Assembly: GCA_965194375.1 (NCBI GenBank)
Contig: CBDAEL010000003.1
Length of the DNA stretch: 64,000 nucleotides
Origin: Tabrizicola_A aquatica
GTDB lineage: Bacteria > Pseudomonadota > Alphaproteobacteria > Rhodobacterales > Rhodobacteraceae
Strand: one strand, 5' to 3'
This document shows, piece after piece, positions 43,163-54,333 of the stretch (position 1 is its first letter; every line of letters begins with the position of its first letter). Position numbers and translations under genes: made by a program. The notes beneath the pieces are model-generated. The model made no database searches. It was not told where the DNA came from and saw nothing but the letters and a program-made list of their open reading frames with translations.

Positions 43163-45367
43163 TCAGAGGATCGAGATATCGTCGCGCAGCGCCGCCAGCG
43201 TGATGTTCTCGACCACCAGCACATCGCCTGCGCCGAGGTCAAAGACCACATGCGCCCCGGATTGCCGGGCATGGCCAAGCGCCGTGCTGGCGCTGGTCAC
43301 ACCGGCAAAGCCGCCAAGCAGGATGGTGTCCACATTGTCCTGAAAGTCGCGGATGCGGTCCGTGTCATCGCCGCGCTGGAACACAAACCGATCCGCCCCG
43401 GTGCCGCCCAAGAGAGTGTCATTCCCAGCCCGGCCCGCCAGCATGTCATCGCCGCCCAGCCCCCAGATCACATTGGCCAAGGCATTGCCCGACAGCCAAT
43501 CGCGGTGCGCAGAGCCGATCAGGTTTTCAACCGAGACAAACCGGTCGCCAGACGCCTCGCCCATGGCGGTGCCGGTCATCACGCGGGTCAAATCGGCGCG
43601 AACGCCACTGCTCGCCGATTGATAGGAGGCAGTGTCACGCCCCTCCCCGCCAAAAAGCTGATCCGCCCCCGTGCCGCCAATCAGCCGATCATTGCCCGCC
43701 CCGCCAATCAACGTGTCATCGCCCTGACGGCCTGACAGGATGTCAGCCATGGTGCCGCCCTGCAGCCGATTGGCCGCTACCGTGCCGGTTCCGGCGAAAC
43801 TGGCAGTGCCGGTGTAGGTTAGATTTTCGACATTTGCGCCAAGGACATAGCGCGCCAAGGTCGTCTGCACCACGTCACGGCCCTCGCCCAGATGTTCGAC
43901 CACAGTATCAAGGCTGCTGTCCACGACAAAGGTGTCGTTGTGACGACCGCCAGCCATGTAATCTTGGCCGGACCCGCCATCCAGCGAGTCATTGCCCCAG
44001 CCGCCGAAGAGCTGATCCTTGCCAGTGCTGCCCAAGAGCCGGTCATTCCCGTACTGGCCGTAAAGGAAATCATCGGCCCCATAGCCCGCCAAGACGTCAT
44101 TCCCCTGCCCGCCATAAAGGAAATCATTGCTGCCCGAGGTTCCGCGCAACGTGTCATTGCCGCCAAAGCCAAAGCCCGCCTGCGACACGGCATCAAAGGT
44201 CGCCTCGCCCGCCGCAGTTTCATAGGCCTGATTGCGCAGCCGCGCGGTGACCAATGACGCGGTCACCGCCTCGCCCGCAGCCTCGGAGGCCGGGGCTTGG
44301 CCCAGCGAAAAGGCGTTCATCGCATGGGCCAGCGAATGCTGGTTGCGATAGGTCTCGGTGCCGTTGGTTTCCAGATAGATCAGATGCGACGCCCCGGTCT
44401 GCACGCCCGGATACCAGCCAAAGCCCATGCCTTGGCCGACAAACAATTCATAGGCTGCGGCGAAAAGATCATCAAATCCTTGGGGTTGCGCGGGGTTGTT
44501 GACCTGCCCATCAGCGTTAATCTCGGTAATCACCACCCGGTCCACGGCCACCGGCGCATAGATCGCCTCAAGCCGGGCAATCAGCTCGGCCGGGGTGTCG
44601 ACAAGGTTGGTGCCCATCCAGCCGGGATAAAGATGCGCCGACCAGACCAGATCTTGTCCGACGCCCGCGCGCAGATAATCCAGCGCGCTTTGGCCGTTGA
44701 TCTGGGTATTGGCCAGCGTCAGAAAATCGCCGTTATAGCCCCAGCCACCGACCAGAATATTGCCCTCGGCCGCTGCGCTGATCTGGTCGGCCAATTCGAT
44801 CGCATGATCGGCGTACAGCTTGACAAAATCCGCCGCCGACAGCCCATCTGCCGTGCCGTTGAAGCGCACTGAATGGCGGTAGGCGGCACTCTCGTTCATC
44901 AACTCCCAGCCCCAGACCCCTGCGGCAACGCTGGGATTGGCGGCCATCCAAGCCAGCATATCGGCCCCTGCGCCCGACACATCGGTCAGGTTCTCTTGCA
45001 GCGCGAGAACGGCCTCGGGGTTGCTCAGCGCGGGCCAGCGGTCGGTGCCGATGCCGATGTTTTGCGCATCACCCCCGCCATAGCAGATCGTCAGTTCAAA
45101 CCCCTGGGTAACGGCGGCCCGCAAGAACCGCTCCATCTCGGGGTGCAAAGAGCCATCGGGGTTGAAGCTGTGTTCGTTGAACAAAACCCGCAGGTTGTTC
45201 ACCAACGGCAGCCCCTCACGAATGCGGGCAACAAAGCCTTCGGGATCGCCGTTCATGCCATGGGGGATCAGTTGCACCGGGTCTTGCCAGACCCCGCCAC
45301 TGCCGTCGGCGGCCAGCATGACAAGGTTGATCATAGCCACATTGGTCGTGCTTGACGCTTGAGACAT
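43163..45367 (-). CDS. Secreted glycoside hydrolase (clan GH-A-like) with RTX calcium-binding repeats
   Basis: A 734-residue protein with two parts. Residues ~15-350 look like a TIM-barrel glycoside hydrolase: WELMNES gives Asn158-Glu159 (acid/base), HLYPGW has His245, and VVITEINADG has Glu282 (nucleophile). The rest carries RTX nonapeptide repeats in three blocks (about 400-480, 540-580 and 635-665; for example GGQGNDVL, GGAGNDRL), ending with a hydrophobic C-terminal signal (VENITLAALRDDISIL). No N-terminal signal peptide is seen, so secretion by a type I system is expected. Substrate and GH family are not certain. No type I transporter genes are adjacent. Confidence 0.8.
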   Translation of the reverse strand: MSQASSTTNVAMINLVMLAADGSGGVWQDPVQLIPHGMNGDPEGFVARIREGLPLVNNLRVLFNEHSFNPDGSLHPEMERFLRAAVTQGFELTICYGGGDAQNIGIGTDRWPALSNPEAVLALQENLTDVSGAGADMLAWMAANPSVAAGVWGWELMNESAAYRHSVRFNGTADGLSAADFVKLYADHAIELADQISAAAEGNILVGGWGYNGDFLTLANTQINGQSALDYLRAGVGQDLVWSAHLYPGWMGTNLVDTPAELIARLEAIYAPVAVDRVVITEINADGQVNNPAQPQGFDDLFAAAYELFVGQGMGFGWYPGVQTGASHLIYLETNGTETYRNQHSLAHAMNAFSLGQAPASEAAGEAVTASLVTARLRNQAYETAAGEATFDAVSQAGFGFGGNDTLRGTSGSNDFLYGGQGNDVLAGYGADDFLYGQYGNDRLLGSTGKDQLFGGWGNDSLDGGSGQDYMAGGRHNDTFVVDSSLDTVVEHLGEGRDVVQTTLARYVLGANVENLTYTGTASFAGTGTVAANRLQGGTMADILSGRQGDDTLIGGAGNDRLIGGTGADQLFGGEGRDTASYQSASSGVRADLTRVMTGTAMGEASGDRFVSVENLIGSAHRDWLSGNALANVIWGLGGDDMLAGRAGNDTLLGGTGADRFVFQRGDDTDRIRDFQDNVDTILLGGFAGVTSASTALGHARQSGAHVVFDLGAGDVLVVENITLAALRDDISIL

Positions 45368-45531
45368 CGTTCACTCACTGCAACAAGGGGCGTACTGCCC
45401 CATACCCAGACACTCCGCAGCCAAGGGGCGCGGTCGAAATCCTGTCCTCGCCCAGACCGGTGGCAGAACTGTGGCCGAGTTCGGAGGGTCTTGGGTTGAT
45501 TTTATGACGAGTGCCGGGCGCGGCGGGCGCC

Positions 45532-46287
45532 TTACCCCCAGATTTCGCCTGCGGTCACCGCGAAAGCCAAGATGTTCTGGCGCGGCGGCAAGGGGCAGAT
45601 CGCGTGGGGGGTAAAGGCGCAAGGCGGGGTAAAGGCGCGGTTGAAATCCAGTGTGATGGCGTCGTCCGTCATCTCCTCGCCCATCAAGAACCGCGCGGCG
45701 GCGTAGGTTTCGCGCCCCGATGTGGCATCACGAAACACGAACATCGGCTGGCCACCCTTCCAATGGGTCGGCGCCAAGGCCACATCATGACCCGCAAAGG
45801 TGAACCGCGCGACATGGGTCAGCGTCACCTGCATATCCGCCCCGCCGCGTTGGCCGATCATAGCGGTGTCGGGGGTTTCCAGCCGCTCCCAACGGGCGCG
45901 GATCACCAAGGCGGGGTTTTCTGGGAAATAGTGCAAATCAGCCAAGCGTTGGGCTGTTAGATCGCGCACCCGCAGCGCAGGCACCCCATCAACTGTATGA
46001 ATTTCCAACAAAAGCGGTGGCACCCGCAGTTGCGGAAATCCCCCCGGCGCGGGTGCAAAGTCGTGCGGCACACCCTGTGATGTGGTAAACTGCGCGCCGC
46101 CGTCGATCAGCGTCAGCACGCCCAAATGACCCGGCCCCACCGACAACACCAGATCATTGCCCGGCCCCTGCCCCACGCGCTGAGGCCCCGGCGCAATCTC
46201 CACCCGGTCGGTCAGGTTGACCCAGCCATCCTCGGCCGTCAGCGCTGCCAGCCGCGCCGCTTTCCAATCTTCAAGGCTTTGCATCAT
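45532..46287 (-). CDS. DUF1684 family protein
   Basis: A 251-residue protein of the DUF1684 family. Family features are the N-terminal WKAARLAALTAEDGWVNL segment and the C-terminal DFNRAFTPPCAFTPHAICPLPPRQN motif. Function is unknown. It is the third gene of a compact minus-strand unit (murI-phzF-DUF1684) with only 6 bases separating it from phzF. No signal peptide is visible, so it is likely cytoplasmic. The 164 bases between it and the RTX gene contain no recognisable feature. Confidence 0.82.
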   Translation of the reverse strand: MMQSLEDWKAARLAALTAEDGWVNLTDRVEIAPGPQRVGQGPGNDLVLSVGPGHLGVLTLIDGGAQFTTSQGVPHDFAPAPGGFPQLRVPPLLLEIHTVDGVPALRVRDLTAQRLADLHYFPENPALVIRARWERLETPDTAMIGQRGGADMQVTLTHVARFTFAGHDVALAPTHWKGGQPMFVFRDATSGRETYAAARFLMGEEMTDDAITLDFNRAFTPPCAFTPHAICPLPPRQNILAFAVTAGEIWG

Positions 46288-46293
46288 GCCCCC

Positions 46294-47142
46294 TCACAAA
46301 AAGAGCCGCCCCGCCATGGTCTTCACGGCTTGGCCCGTCACCGTGACACCGCCCGCCCCGACCAAGACGCCAATCTGCGAGGGGCGCCCCATATCCACCC
46401 CTTGGGAAATCTCCAACCGCTGCGGCCCGCCCGGAAGCTGCGCAAGGTAGGCCCCCAACGTGGCCGAGGCGCTGCCGGTTGCAGGGTCCTCGGGCATATT
46501 GTCCAAAGGCGCGAACATCCGCGCCTCGACCGCCTCACCATGGCGGACATAGGCGAAAATCGCGAAGTCGAGTCCCGCTGGATGCAGCATTGCCCCCCGG
46601 CGGCAGGCCTCAATCACCGGCTGTGCCGCGGCAAGTGCTGCACGGTCAGCCAATTCCACCAGCACAAAGGCCAGCCCCAAGGACGCCTGCACTGGCGCGT
46701 GGCGATCCGTACGAACGGCCGCCGCTGGCAGCCCCAGCGCTTCGGCCACCAAAGACGGCGCAGGATGGGCAATCACCTCCAACGGCACGGGCGTAGTAAA
46801 GGACGCGCCCGTTTCCCCGACGCGACACGGGATCGGCCCGACACCCAATTCCAGCACCATCTCCGACCCAGCCCCCAGATCATGCAGCGCAATCGCGGTG
46901 CCAATGGTCGGGTGACCCGCGAAAGGCACCTCACGCGTCGGCGTGAAAATCCGTACCCTTGCGGTATGGGCGGGGTCTTGGGGCGGATAAACGAAGGTCA
47001 CTTCCGAAAAGTTGAACTCGCGCGTGATGGCCTGCAACCGGTCCTCGGGCAGGCCCTGCGCATCGGGAAACACGGCCAATTGGTTGCCGCCAAAGGCCGT
47101 GGCGGTGAAGACGTCATAGACGAGATAATCGGCCCCGCTCAT
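46294..47142 (-). CDS. PhzF-family isomerase/epimerase-like protein
   Basis: A 282-residue PhzF-type protein with two similar halves. The catalytic Glu47 is in the conserved REFNFSEVTFV motif near the N-terminus, and GHPTIGTAIAL and PATGSASATLGAYL are the usual glycine-rich segments. PhzF itself acts in phenazine synthesis, but no other phz genes are near, and most homologues have unknown substrates. The ATG overlaps the murI stop (ATGA). Confidence 0.85.
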   Translation of the reverse strand: MSGADYLVYDVFTATAFGGNQLAVFPDAQGLPEDRLQAITREFNFSEVTFVYPPQDPAHTARVRIFTPTREVPFAGHPTIGTAIALHDLGAGSEMVLELGVGPIPCRVGETGASFTTPVPLEVIAHPAPSLVAEALGLPAAAVRTDRHAPVQASLGLAFVLVELADRAALAAAQPVIEACRRGAMLHPAGLDFAIFAYVRHGEAVEARMFAPLDNMPEDPATGSASATLGAYLAQLPGGPQRLEISQGVDMGRPSQIGVLVGAGGVTVTGQAVKTMAGRLFL

Positions 47143-47951
47143 GCCGCTTCAAACACCACTTGGTGGCGCAAAAACTGCGTCGCCTTGGACGAGACATTGA
47201 CCGGGTCCCCAGTGGTCAGGAACTTTGATTGCGTGCCCGCACCCATGAACTCAGGCCGCCGCTGCAGGTAATCCGCAAGGCTTTCGGCCACCAGATTGGC
47301 TTGTGAATAGACCTTCACATCAGGCCCCAGCGCATCCTGAAATGCCTTTTGCATCAAAGGGTAATGCGTGCAGCCCAAGATCGCGGCCTGCGGATGCGGC
47401 ATCCGCCGCTTGAGGCTTTCGACATGGCTGCGCACCAGCGCCTCGGCCAAGATCTCATCGCCGAGCTCAATCGCATCCACCACGCCCGCGCAGGGTTGCG
47501 CCTCGACATCCACACCAATCGCGCGGAACGCCAACTCGCGCTGAAAAGCGCGGCTCGCCACCGTGGCCGGGGTGGCGAACAGCGCCACATGCTTCACATC
47601 CACCTCACGCGGGGGAGAATTGTCGCCCCACTGCCGTTCAGTCAAAGCCTCGATCAGGGGCACGAAGACCCCAAGCACCCGCTTGTCTGCGGGCACCCAT
47701 GTTTCCTGCATCCGCTTCAACGCCGCCGCACTGGCCGTGTTGCAGGCCAAGATCACCAGATCGCAGCCCTCGGCCCAAAGCCGCTCGGTCGCGGCACAGG
47801 TCAGGTTGAAGATGTCCTCATGGGTCCGCACCCCATAGGGCGCATGGGCATTGTCACCAAAATAGACAAAGGGCACATCCGGCAACCTGCGCACCACAGC
47901 ATCCAGAACCGTGAGGCCGCCAAGACCCGAATCAAAGATGCCAACCGCCAT
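47139..47951 (-). CDS. murI: Glutamate racemase
   Basis: A 270-residue glutamate racemase making D-glutamate for peptidoglycan. FDSGLGGLTVLDAV is the N-terminal signature. The two catalytic cysteines are Cys70 in LACNTASA and Cys194 in LGCTHYPL; Asp33 is in FGDNAHAPYG. Length is standard. It is the first gene of murI-phzF-DUF1684. The 270-base region separating it from the divergent LysR-type gene holds promoters for both but no gene I can support. Confidence 0.94.
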   Translation of the reverse strand: MAVGIFDSGLGGLTVLDAVVRRLPDVPFVYFGDNAHAPYGVRTHEDIFNLTCAATERLWAEGCDLVILACNTASAAALKRMQETWVPADKRVLGVFVPLIEALTERQWGDNSPPREVDVKHVALFATPATVASRAFQRELAFRAIGVDVEAQPCAGVVDAIELGDEILAEALVRSHVESLKRRMPHPQAAILGCTHYPLMQKAFQDALGPDVKVYSQANLVAESLADYLQRRPEFMGAGTQSKFLTTGDPVNVSSKATQFLRHQVVFEAA

Positions 47952-48221
47952 ACTGCCCCCCGCCGTGTCCGGCTCAATCGACCTGCTCTAATCTTGCCCC
48001 CGATCATAGGGGCGCAGCCAGCCAGTGGAAAGATCGGAAGTGCCCGCCACCGCGCGACAAAACCCCATCCTGCGCAGGCCAAAGACCTATGCGCGCCGCA
48101 CCAGATGCGGGCAAAAACCGACGAATCAACGGAAATTTCTGCGACTTGGGCCATTTAAAGCCAAGTTCAGATACCTACATGGAGCGGTGTATGGTAACGA
48201 TTGACCGATCAGCAGGGAAAC

Positions 48222-49118
48222 ATGATGGACTGGGATAAGCTGCGCATTTTCCACTCGGTGGCCGAAAAAGGCAGCCTGACCCATGCGGGTGAGGTGCTTC
48301 ACCTGTCGCAATCGGCGGTCAGCCGCCAGATCCGCGCGCTGGAAGAGTCGCTGAATGTCACCCTGTTTCACCGCCACGCCCGCGGTCTGATCTTGACCGA
48401 GCAGGGCGAACTGCTGTTCGACGCCACCCAAGCCATGGTCAAACGGCTTGATGCCACCTCGGCCCGCATCCGCGACAGCGAGGATGAGGTGTTCGGCGAA
48501 TTGCGGGTCACCACCACCACGGGGTTTGGCACGCTCTGGCTCGCCCCGCGCCTGCCCGCGCTTTTCAAGCAATACCCCAGCCTGAAGATCGACCTGATGC
48601 TGGAAGAACGTGTGCTGGACCTTCCGATGCGGGAGGCTGATGTGGCCATCCGCATGAAGGAACCCTCGCAGGCCGATCTGATCCGTAAGCGTCTGATGAA
48701 CATCAAGATGCGGCTTTACGCGACGCCGGAATACCTTGACCAACACGGCACCCCGTTGACGATGGAAGACTTCAACCAGCACCGTCTGATCTGCCAGCAC
48801 GCCGGCACCGCACAGGTCTCTGCGGGCGCGATGCTGGTGGCCGAGTTGATGAGCCATGACATCCCCTCAACCTTTACCGTCAACAACTATTTCGGCGTCT
48901 TGCAGGGGGTGCTGAACCATCTCGGCATCGGGGTTCTGCCCGACTATATCACCGAGGATTTCCCCCACCTCGTGCGTGTCCTGCCCGAAACCGAAAGCAG
49001 CGAAGTGCCGGTGTTCCTCGCCTATCCCGAAGAGCTGCGCCATTCCAAACGCGTCGCCGCCTTCCGCGAGTTTGTCACCGAAGAGATCTTCAACTACCGC
49101 AAACGCCAGCAAGCCTAG
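48222..49118 (+). CDS. LysR-family transcriptional regulator
   Basis: A 298-residue LTTR. The HTH is at residues ~5-62 (LRIFHSVAEKGSLTHAGEVLHLSQSAVSRQIRALEE); the periplasmic-binding-like effector domain starts near 92. The start uses the ATG following AGGGAAAC; the next codon is also ATG. The ligand cannot be deduced. It is divergent from murI. Downstream is a gene-free stretch with a structured RNA candidate, so a link to that RNA should be considered. Confidence 0.88.
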   Translation: MMDWDKLRIFHSVAEKGSLTHAGEVLHLSQSAVSRQIRALEESLNVTLFHRHARGLILTEQGELLFDATQAMVKRLDATSARIRDSEDEVFGELRVTTTTGFGTLWLAPRLPALFKQYPSLKIDLMLEERVLDLPMREADVAIRMKEPSQADLIRKRLMNIKMRLYATPEYLDQHGTPLTMEDFNQHRLICQHAGTAQVSAGAMLVAELMSHDIPSTFTVNNYFGVLQGVLNHLGIGVLPDYITEDFPHLVRVLPETESSEVPVFLAYPEELRHSKRVAAFREFVTEEIFNYRKRQQA

Positions 49119-49239
49119 CCCAACGCGGCGCAGGATCAGTCTTTACCCAACATTCTTTTCTTGTGCGTTTTCCTGTAGATAGATCCAGAAGCGGCACAGC
49201 ATTCACATCCAACGACACAGCCATGCAAAACGCGCATAG

Positions 49240-49382
49240 CGGCAATGCTGCATCCGCAGCATGATAGTTCTTGAGTTGCCCAATAGGTCAGCATATCTAC
49301 CGCAGTGAGCCGGTAATTGAGGCAACTCTTGCCGTCTCACCTCCCTGTTGGACTAGGCCGGGCGAAAGCCCGGTCTTTTTTT
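49240..49382 (+). ncRNA. Candidate structured small RNA with terminator, upstream of purL
   Basis: In a 421-base gene-free interval (49119-49539) there are three consecutive stems. ATGCTGC-ATCC-GCAGCAT is at 49245-49262. A 12-bp stem, GAGTTGCCCAAT (49273-49284) with ATTG-A-GGCAACTC (49316-49328), encloses TACCG...CGGTA. The terminator CCGGGC-GAAA-GCCCGG plus seven T is at 49358-49382. The single-stranded stretch CTCACCTCCCTG before the terminator carries a CCUCCC motif like the anti-Shine-Dalgarno loops of several alphaproteobacterial sRNAs. It could instead be a leader/attenuator of purL. The 5' end is not known. Bases 49119-49239 and 49383-49539 show no other feature. Confidence 0.55.
49357..49382 (+). 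terminator. Strong Rho-independent terminator
   Basis: CCGGGC-GAAA-GCCCGG with a stable tetraloop followed by TCTTTTTTT. It ends 157 bases before purL, far from the LysR stop (about 240 bases), so it most likely terminates the candidate small RNA. Confidence 0.9.
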
Positions 49383-49539
49383 GGCCACACTTGCGCCAAG
49401 TGGCGCTTTGGCATCCGCCAAACCGCACCAACGGCAAAATTTTTCGCCCTTACGCCGCCGCAGGCGCTTTTCCTTTCCCGCCCCTTGGCCTAAACGGCAG
49501 CCAAAGCCGCCGCCCGTTGCGCCCCCAAGGGAGACTGCC

Positions 49540-51713
<2,174 letters not shown>

Positions 51714-51714
<1 letters not shown>

Positions 51715-52169
51715 TGCTGGTCCAAGCCACGCCCGCCGATCATGACCTGATCGCGCAGATGTGGCTTGCCCCCAGTACCGCCAATTGGATCGAACCCCCT
51801 GACGACGGCGAAATAGCCAGCGCGATTGATGCAGGCTTTGCATTCCTTTGGCAGAAGAACGGCCAAGCCGTTGGTTTTGCTATCCTCATGACATGGGTGC
51901 CGCGCGTGATGGGCCTGTCAGCGTTTGTGAGCGACCAACCCGGGCAAGGCCAACCCTTCCTGCGCGCGGTGCTTGCTCATATCTTTGGCCCGCTCAACGC
52001 ACATCGTGTCGGACTTGACTGCACCACTGACAACGCCCGCGCGATCCGGCTTTATGAAAACATTGGCTTTCAGAACGAAGGCCGGGTTCGTGAATGCTGG
52101 CAGCGCCCTGCAGGCGACTGGACCGATTGCGAGCTTTACGGCCTTTTGGCGCGTGAGTGGCGGCCATGA
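51714..52169 (+). CDS. GNAT-family N-acetyltransferase
   Basis: A 151-residue RimJ/RimL-like GNAT protein. The acetyl-CoA-binding loop is at the DQPGQGQPFLRAVLAHIF segment, and the C-terminal GLDCTTDNARAIRLYENIGFQNEGRVRE is the usual motif B. The substrate is unknown. Its start overlaps the purL stop by one base (TGATG), and it overlaps the next GNAT gene by four, so it is translationally coupled in a purL-GNAT-GNAT unit. Confidence 0.84.
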
Positions 52170-52657
52170 TGACCCCACGCGCCGCCACGCCGGACGACTT
52201 TGCTTTTATCCGGGGCCTTGCGGGCCATCCCGATTATGCCCCTTTCATCACCGATGAAGACGAGACGGCGCTCGCGCTCTATCTTGCTGACCCCAGCGCG
52301 CGATTGCAGATCTGGCAGGAAAACGGCCAGCCCGCGGGCTTTGCCCTGTTTTGCGAGATCGGCCATCCCTCCGGCCGGGTTGAACTGCGCCGCCTTGCAC
52401 TGGCGCGCACCGGTGGTGGCCGAGGCTTGGCCTTTGTCACCGCCCTGACCGATCATGCCTTTGAAACGCTGGAGGCCGCCCGCGTCTGGCTGGATGCCAG
52501 CGGCGAGAATGCCCGCGCGGCGCGGGTTTACGATCAGGCGGGCTATCGTCTGGAAGGCGTGCAGCGCGGCCATTGGTGGCGCCCTGCCTTGGGCCGCTCG
52601 GTCGATCTGCTGCTCTATGGCCTGATGCGCGCCGAATGGCAGACCCTTCGGCGCTGA
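52166..52657 (+). CDS. GNAT-family N-acetyltransferase (second)
   Basis: A 163-residue GNAT protein beginning MMTPRAATPDDFAFIRGLAG. Its motif A is RRLALARTGGGRGLAFVTALTDHAF and its motif B is VWLDASGENARAARVYDQAGYRLEGVQRG. It is diverged from its neighbour and is not a recent duplicate. The start overlaps the previous stop (ATGA). The substrate is unknown. The 76 bases to bolA may carry a promoter. Confidence 0.83.
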   Translation: MMTPRAATPDDFAFIRGLAGHPDYAPFITDEDETALALYLADPSARLQIWQENGQPAGFALFCEIGHPSGRVELRRLALARTGGGRGLAFVTALTDHAFETLEAARVWLDASGENARAARVYDQAGYRLEGVQRGHWWRPALGRSVDLLLYGLMRAEWQTLRR

Positions 52658-52733
52658 TTGCCGCGCTCGCGCCTCTTGCTCCTGCGCGCCCTCGGGCTTA
52701 CATCTGGGCCAAGACCAAGAAGGAACCTAGCCC

Positions 52734-52970
52734 ATGCCCGTCGAAGCCAAGGATATCGAAGCGCTGATCCGCGCCGCCTTCCCAAAGGCCCGCATCTCGG
52801 TTCAGGGTGACGATGGCCAGCATTTTTCCGCCGAGGTGGTGGACGAAAGCTTTCGCGGCCTGAACCGCGTGCAACAGCAACGCGCCGTCTACGCCAGTCT
52901 GAAGGGCAAGATGGACGGTCCCAACGGTGCGTTGCACGCGCTCGCGCTGACCACCCGCGCCCCGGAATGA
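52734..52970 (+). CDS. bolA: BolA-family protein (BolA2/IbaG type)
   Basis: A 78-residue BolA-family protein. The fold's conserved C-terminal His68 in GALHALAL, a cluster ligand in BolA-Grx complexes, is present, and FRGLNRVQQQRAVYASL is the family motif. BolA proteins pair with monothiol glutaredoxins to handle [2Fe-2S] clusters in iron homeostasis. The neighbouring grxD, 94 bases downstream, is the expected partner. Confidence 0.9.
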   Translation: MPVEAKDIEALIRAAFPKARISVQGDDGQHFSAEVVDESFRGLNRVQQQRAVYASLKGKMDGPNGALHALALTTRAPE

Positions 52971-53064
52971 TACGCGCGCTGGCCCCGAAACCGGGCAAGA
53001 CACCTGACCAACACAAGACTTTGCACCGAGCCAAAGCGGTGCCCCCAGCCAAGGAAACGCGACC

Positions 53065-53427
53065 ATGACCGCAGTCGACCAAATCCGCGAAACGATCCAG
53101 AAGAACGACGTGGTGCTTTACATGAAAGGCACCAAGACCATGCCGCAATGTGGGTTCTCGTCCCGCGTGGCCGGAGTTTTGAACTACATGGGCGTTGAAT
53201 TTGCCGATGTGAACGTGCTGGCGGATGCTGAAGTTCGCCAAGGCATCAAGGACTTCTCCGATTGGCCGACCATCCCGCAGCTTTATGTGAAGGGCGAGTT
53301 CGTCGGCGGCTGCGACATCGTCACCGAAATGGCGCTCTCGGGCGAGTTGGACACACTCTTTGACCAAAGCGGCGTCAGCTACTCCAAAGAGGCCGCTGAT
53401 CGCATCCGCGAAGCGAACAAGGGCTAA
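53065..53427 (+). CDS. grxD: Monothiol glutaredoxin Grx4
   Basis: A 120-residue monothiol glutaredoxin with the CGFS active site (Cys29 in MPQCGFSSRV) and the glutathione-binding WPTIPQLYVKGEFVGGCDI region. Such proteins carry [2Fe-2S] clusters with BolA. It stands next to bolA, the widely conserved pairing. A terminator follows 23 bases after the stop. Confidence 0.95.
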   Translation: MTAVDQIRETIQKNDVVLYMKGTKTMPQCGFSSRVAGVLNYMGVEFADVNVLADAEVRQGIKDFSDWPTIPQLYVKGEFVGGCDIVTEMALSGELDTLFDQSGVSYSKEAADRIREANKG

Positions 53428-53450
53428 GCCAGTCGACCCTGATCGAATGG

Positions 53451-53479
53451 ATAGGGGCCCGTCGGGCCCCTATTTCTTT
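53451..53479 (+). terminator. Rho-independent terminator after grxD
   Basis: ATAGGGGCCC / GGGCCCCTAT forms a perfect 10-bp stem with a GTC loop, followed by TTCTTTG. It separates grxD from the convergent periplasmic protein gene and can also act in the other direction. Confidence 0.85.
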
Positions 53480-53483
53480 GGCC

Positions 53484-53849
53484 CTACCCCTGCAGGGCGT
53501 GGCACTCGACCAAAAGCTGCTCTTCGGCCGCGGGGTCGGGATCCAGCTTCAAGAGCATCACCTGATCGCCCTTGCCCTGCAGCCGATACCCAGTCTGCGC
53601 ATTCACATCGACATAGCGCACACCCGAGGCGGCGACGTCCCGCACCAAGGCATGCACCACCCCGCCGATCTGCACGGCGGCAAAACTGGTGGCGTCGGGC
53701 GCGGTGAAATAGGCGACCGAAAGCGAATCCATCGCGCTGTCGTAGGTATAGATCACGGTCTCAACCCGACTGCCGTCTCGGCTCCAACTCCCTTGGGCAT
53801 CGGCGGCGATAGGCAGACTGGACAGCAACATCACAAAGGGGCGAAACAT
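53484..53849 (-). CDS. Hypothetical periplasmic protein
   Basis: A 121-residue protein with an N-terminal signal sequence (FRPFVMLLSSLPIAADAQG, likely cut after ADA) and a beta-rich body. I recognise no family. Residues 20-60 contain the RVETVIYTYDSAMDSLSVAYFTAPD stretch, which is well-formed protein with alternating hydrophobic residues. The start is set at MFRPFV because it places the signal peptide at the N-terminus. It is convergent with grxD. Confidence 0.65.
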   Translation of the reverse strand: MFRPFVMLLSSLPIAADAQGSWSRDGSRVETVIYTYDSAMDSLSVAYFTAPDATSFAAVQIGGVVHALVRDVAASGVRYVDVNAQTGYRLQGKGDQVMLLKLDPDPAAEEQLLVECHALQG

Positions 53850-53961
53850 ATCAAGGGCCTGCGGGATAAGGGACGACGCCCCCCTCATGGCCTATTCCAA
53901 CCGGACACCATAAGGGGAAGAACGACGCAGCCTTCCCTGCTGTCAGCCCCGGGCCACAGCC

Positions 53962-54333
53962 TCAGCCGTGACGCTCTTCCAGACGATCAGCCAAAGCCTC
54001 GGCCCGCGCGGCCAGTTCGGCCAGCGTCTCGGTCACCTGCGCCGGGATCACCGGCACCTCAAGCTTTTGGCGCTCGGGCACGGGGCGACCTTCCATCTCG
54101 GCCAGTTTGGCCTTCAAGTGGCGATTCTCATCCTCAATCGCGGCCGCTTTGTCGGCCAGCATCAGACCCGACATCAACAGCAACCGCGCCTCGGGCAACC
54201 GCCCCATGGAGGCCAGCAAGGGCTGCGCCTCGCTGTCCAGCATCGCGGCGGCGGCGCGCAGGAAATGTTCTTCGCCCGGTTGGCAGGTCACCTGAAAGCT
54301 GCGCCCGCCGATGATGATGTCGATATCAGGCAT
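53962..54333 (-). CDS. zapA: Cell division protein ZapA
   Basis: A 123-residue ZapA-family protein. The N-terminal globular domain (MPDIDIIIGGRSFQVTCQPGEEHFLRAAAAMLD) is followed by a long helix/coiled coil from about 55-95. ZapA binds FtsZ and bundles protofilaments at the division site. The start codon lies inside the upstream coiled-coil gene, an 8-base overlap. The C-terminal tail is longer and more alanine-rich than in E. coli. Confidence 0.88.
   Translation of the reverse strand: MPDIDIIIGGRSFQVTCQPGEEHFLRAAAAMLDSEAQPLLASMGRLPEARLLLMSGLMLADKAAAIEDENRHLKAKLAEMEGRPVPERQKLEVPVIPAQVTETLAELAARAEALADRLEERHG

Noticed and set aside
41933..43735. 600-codon plus-strand frame over argC and the RTX gene end
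   Set aside because: It runs antisense to two well-supported genes, has no motif or plausible start signal.
43400..44200. Tandem repeats resembling a CRISPR or satellite array
   Set aside because: The periodicity is that of RTX nonapeptide codons within a coding gene; no spacer/repeat pattern.
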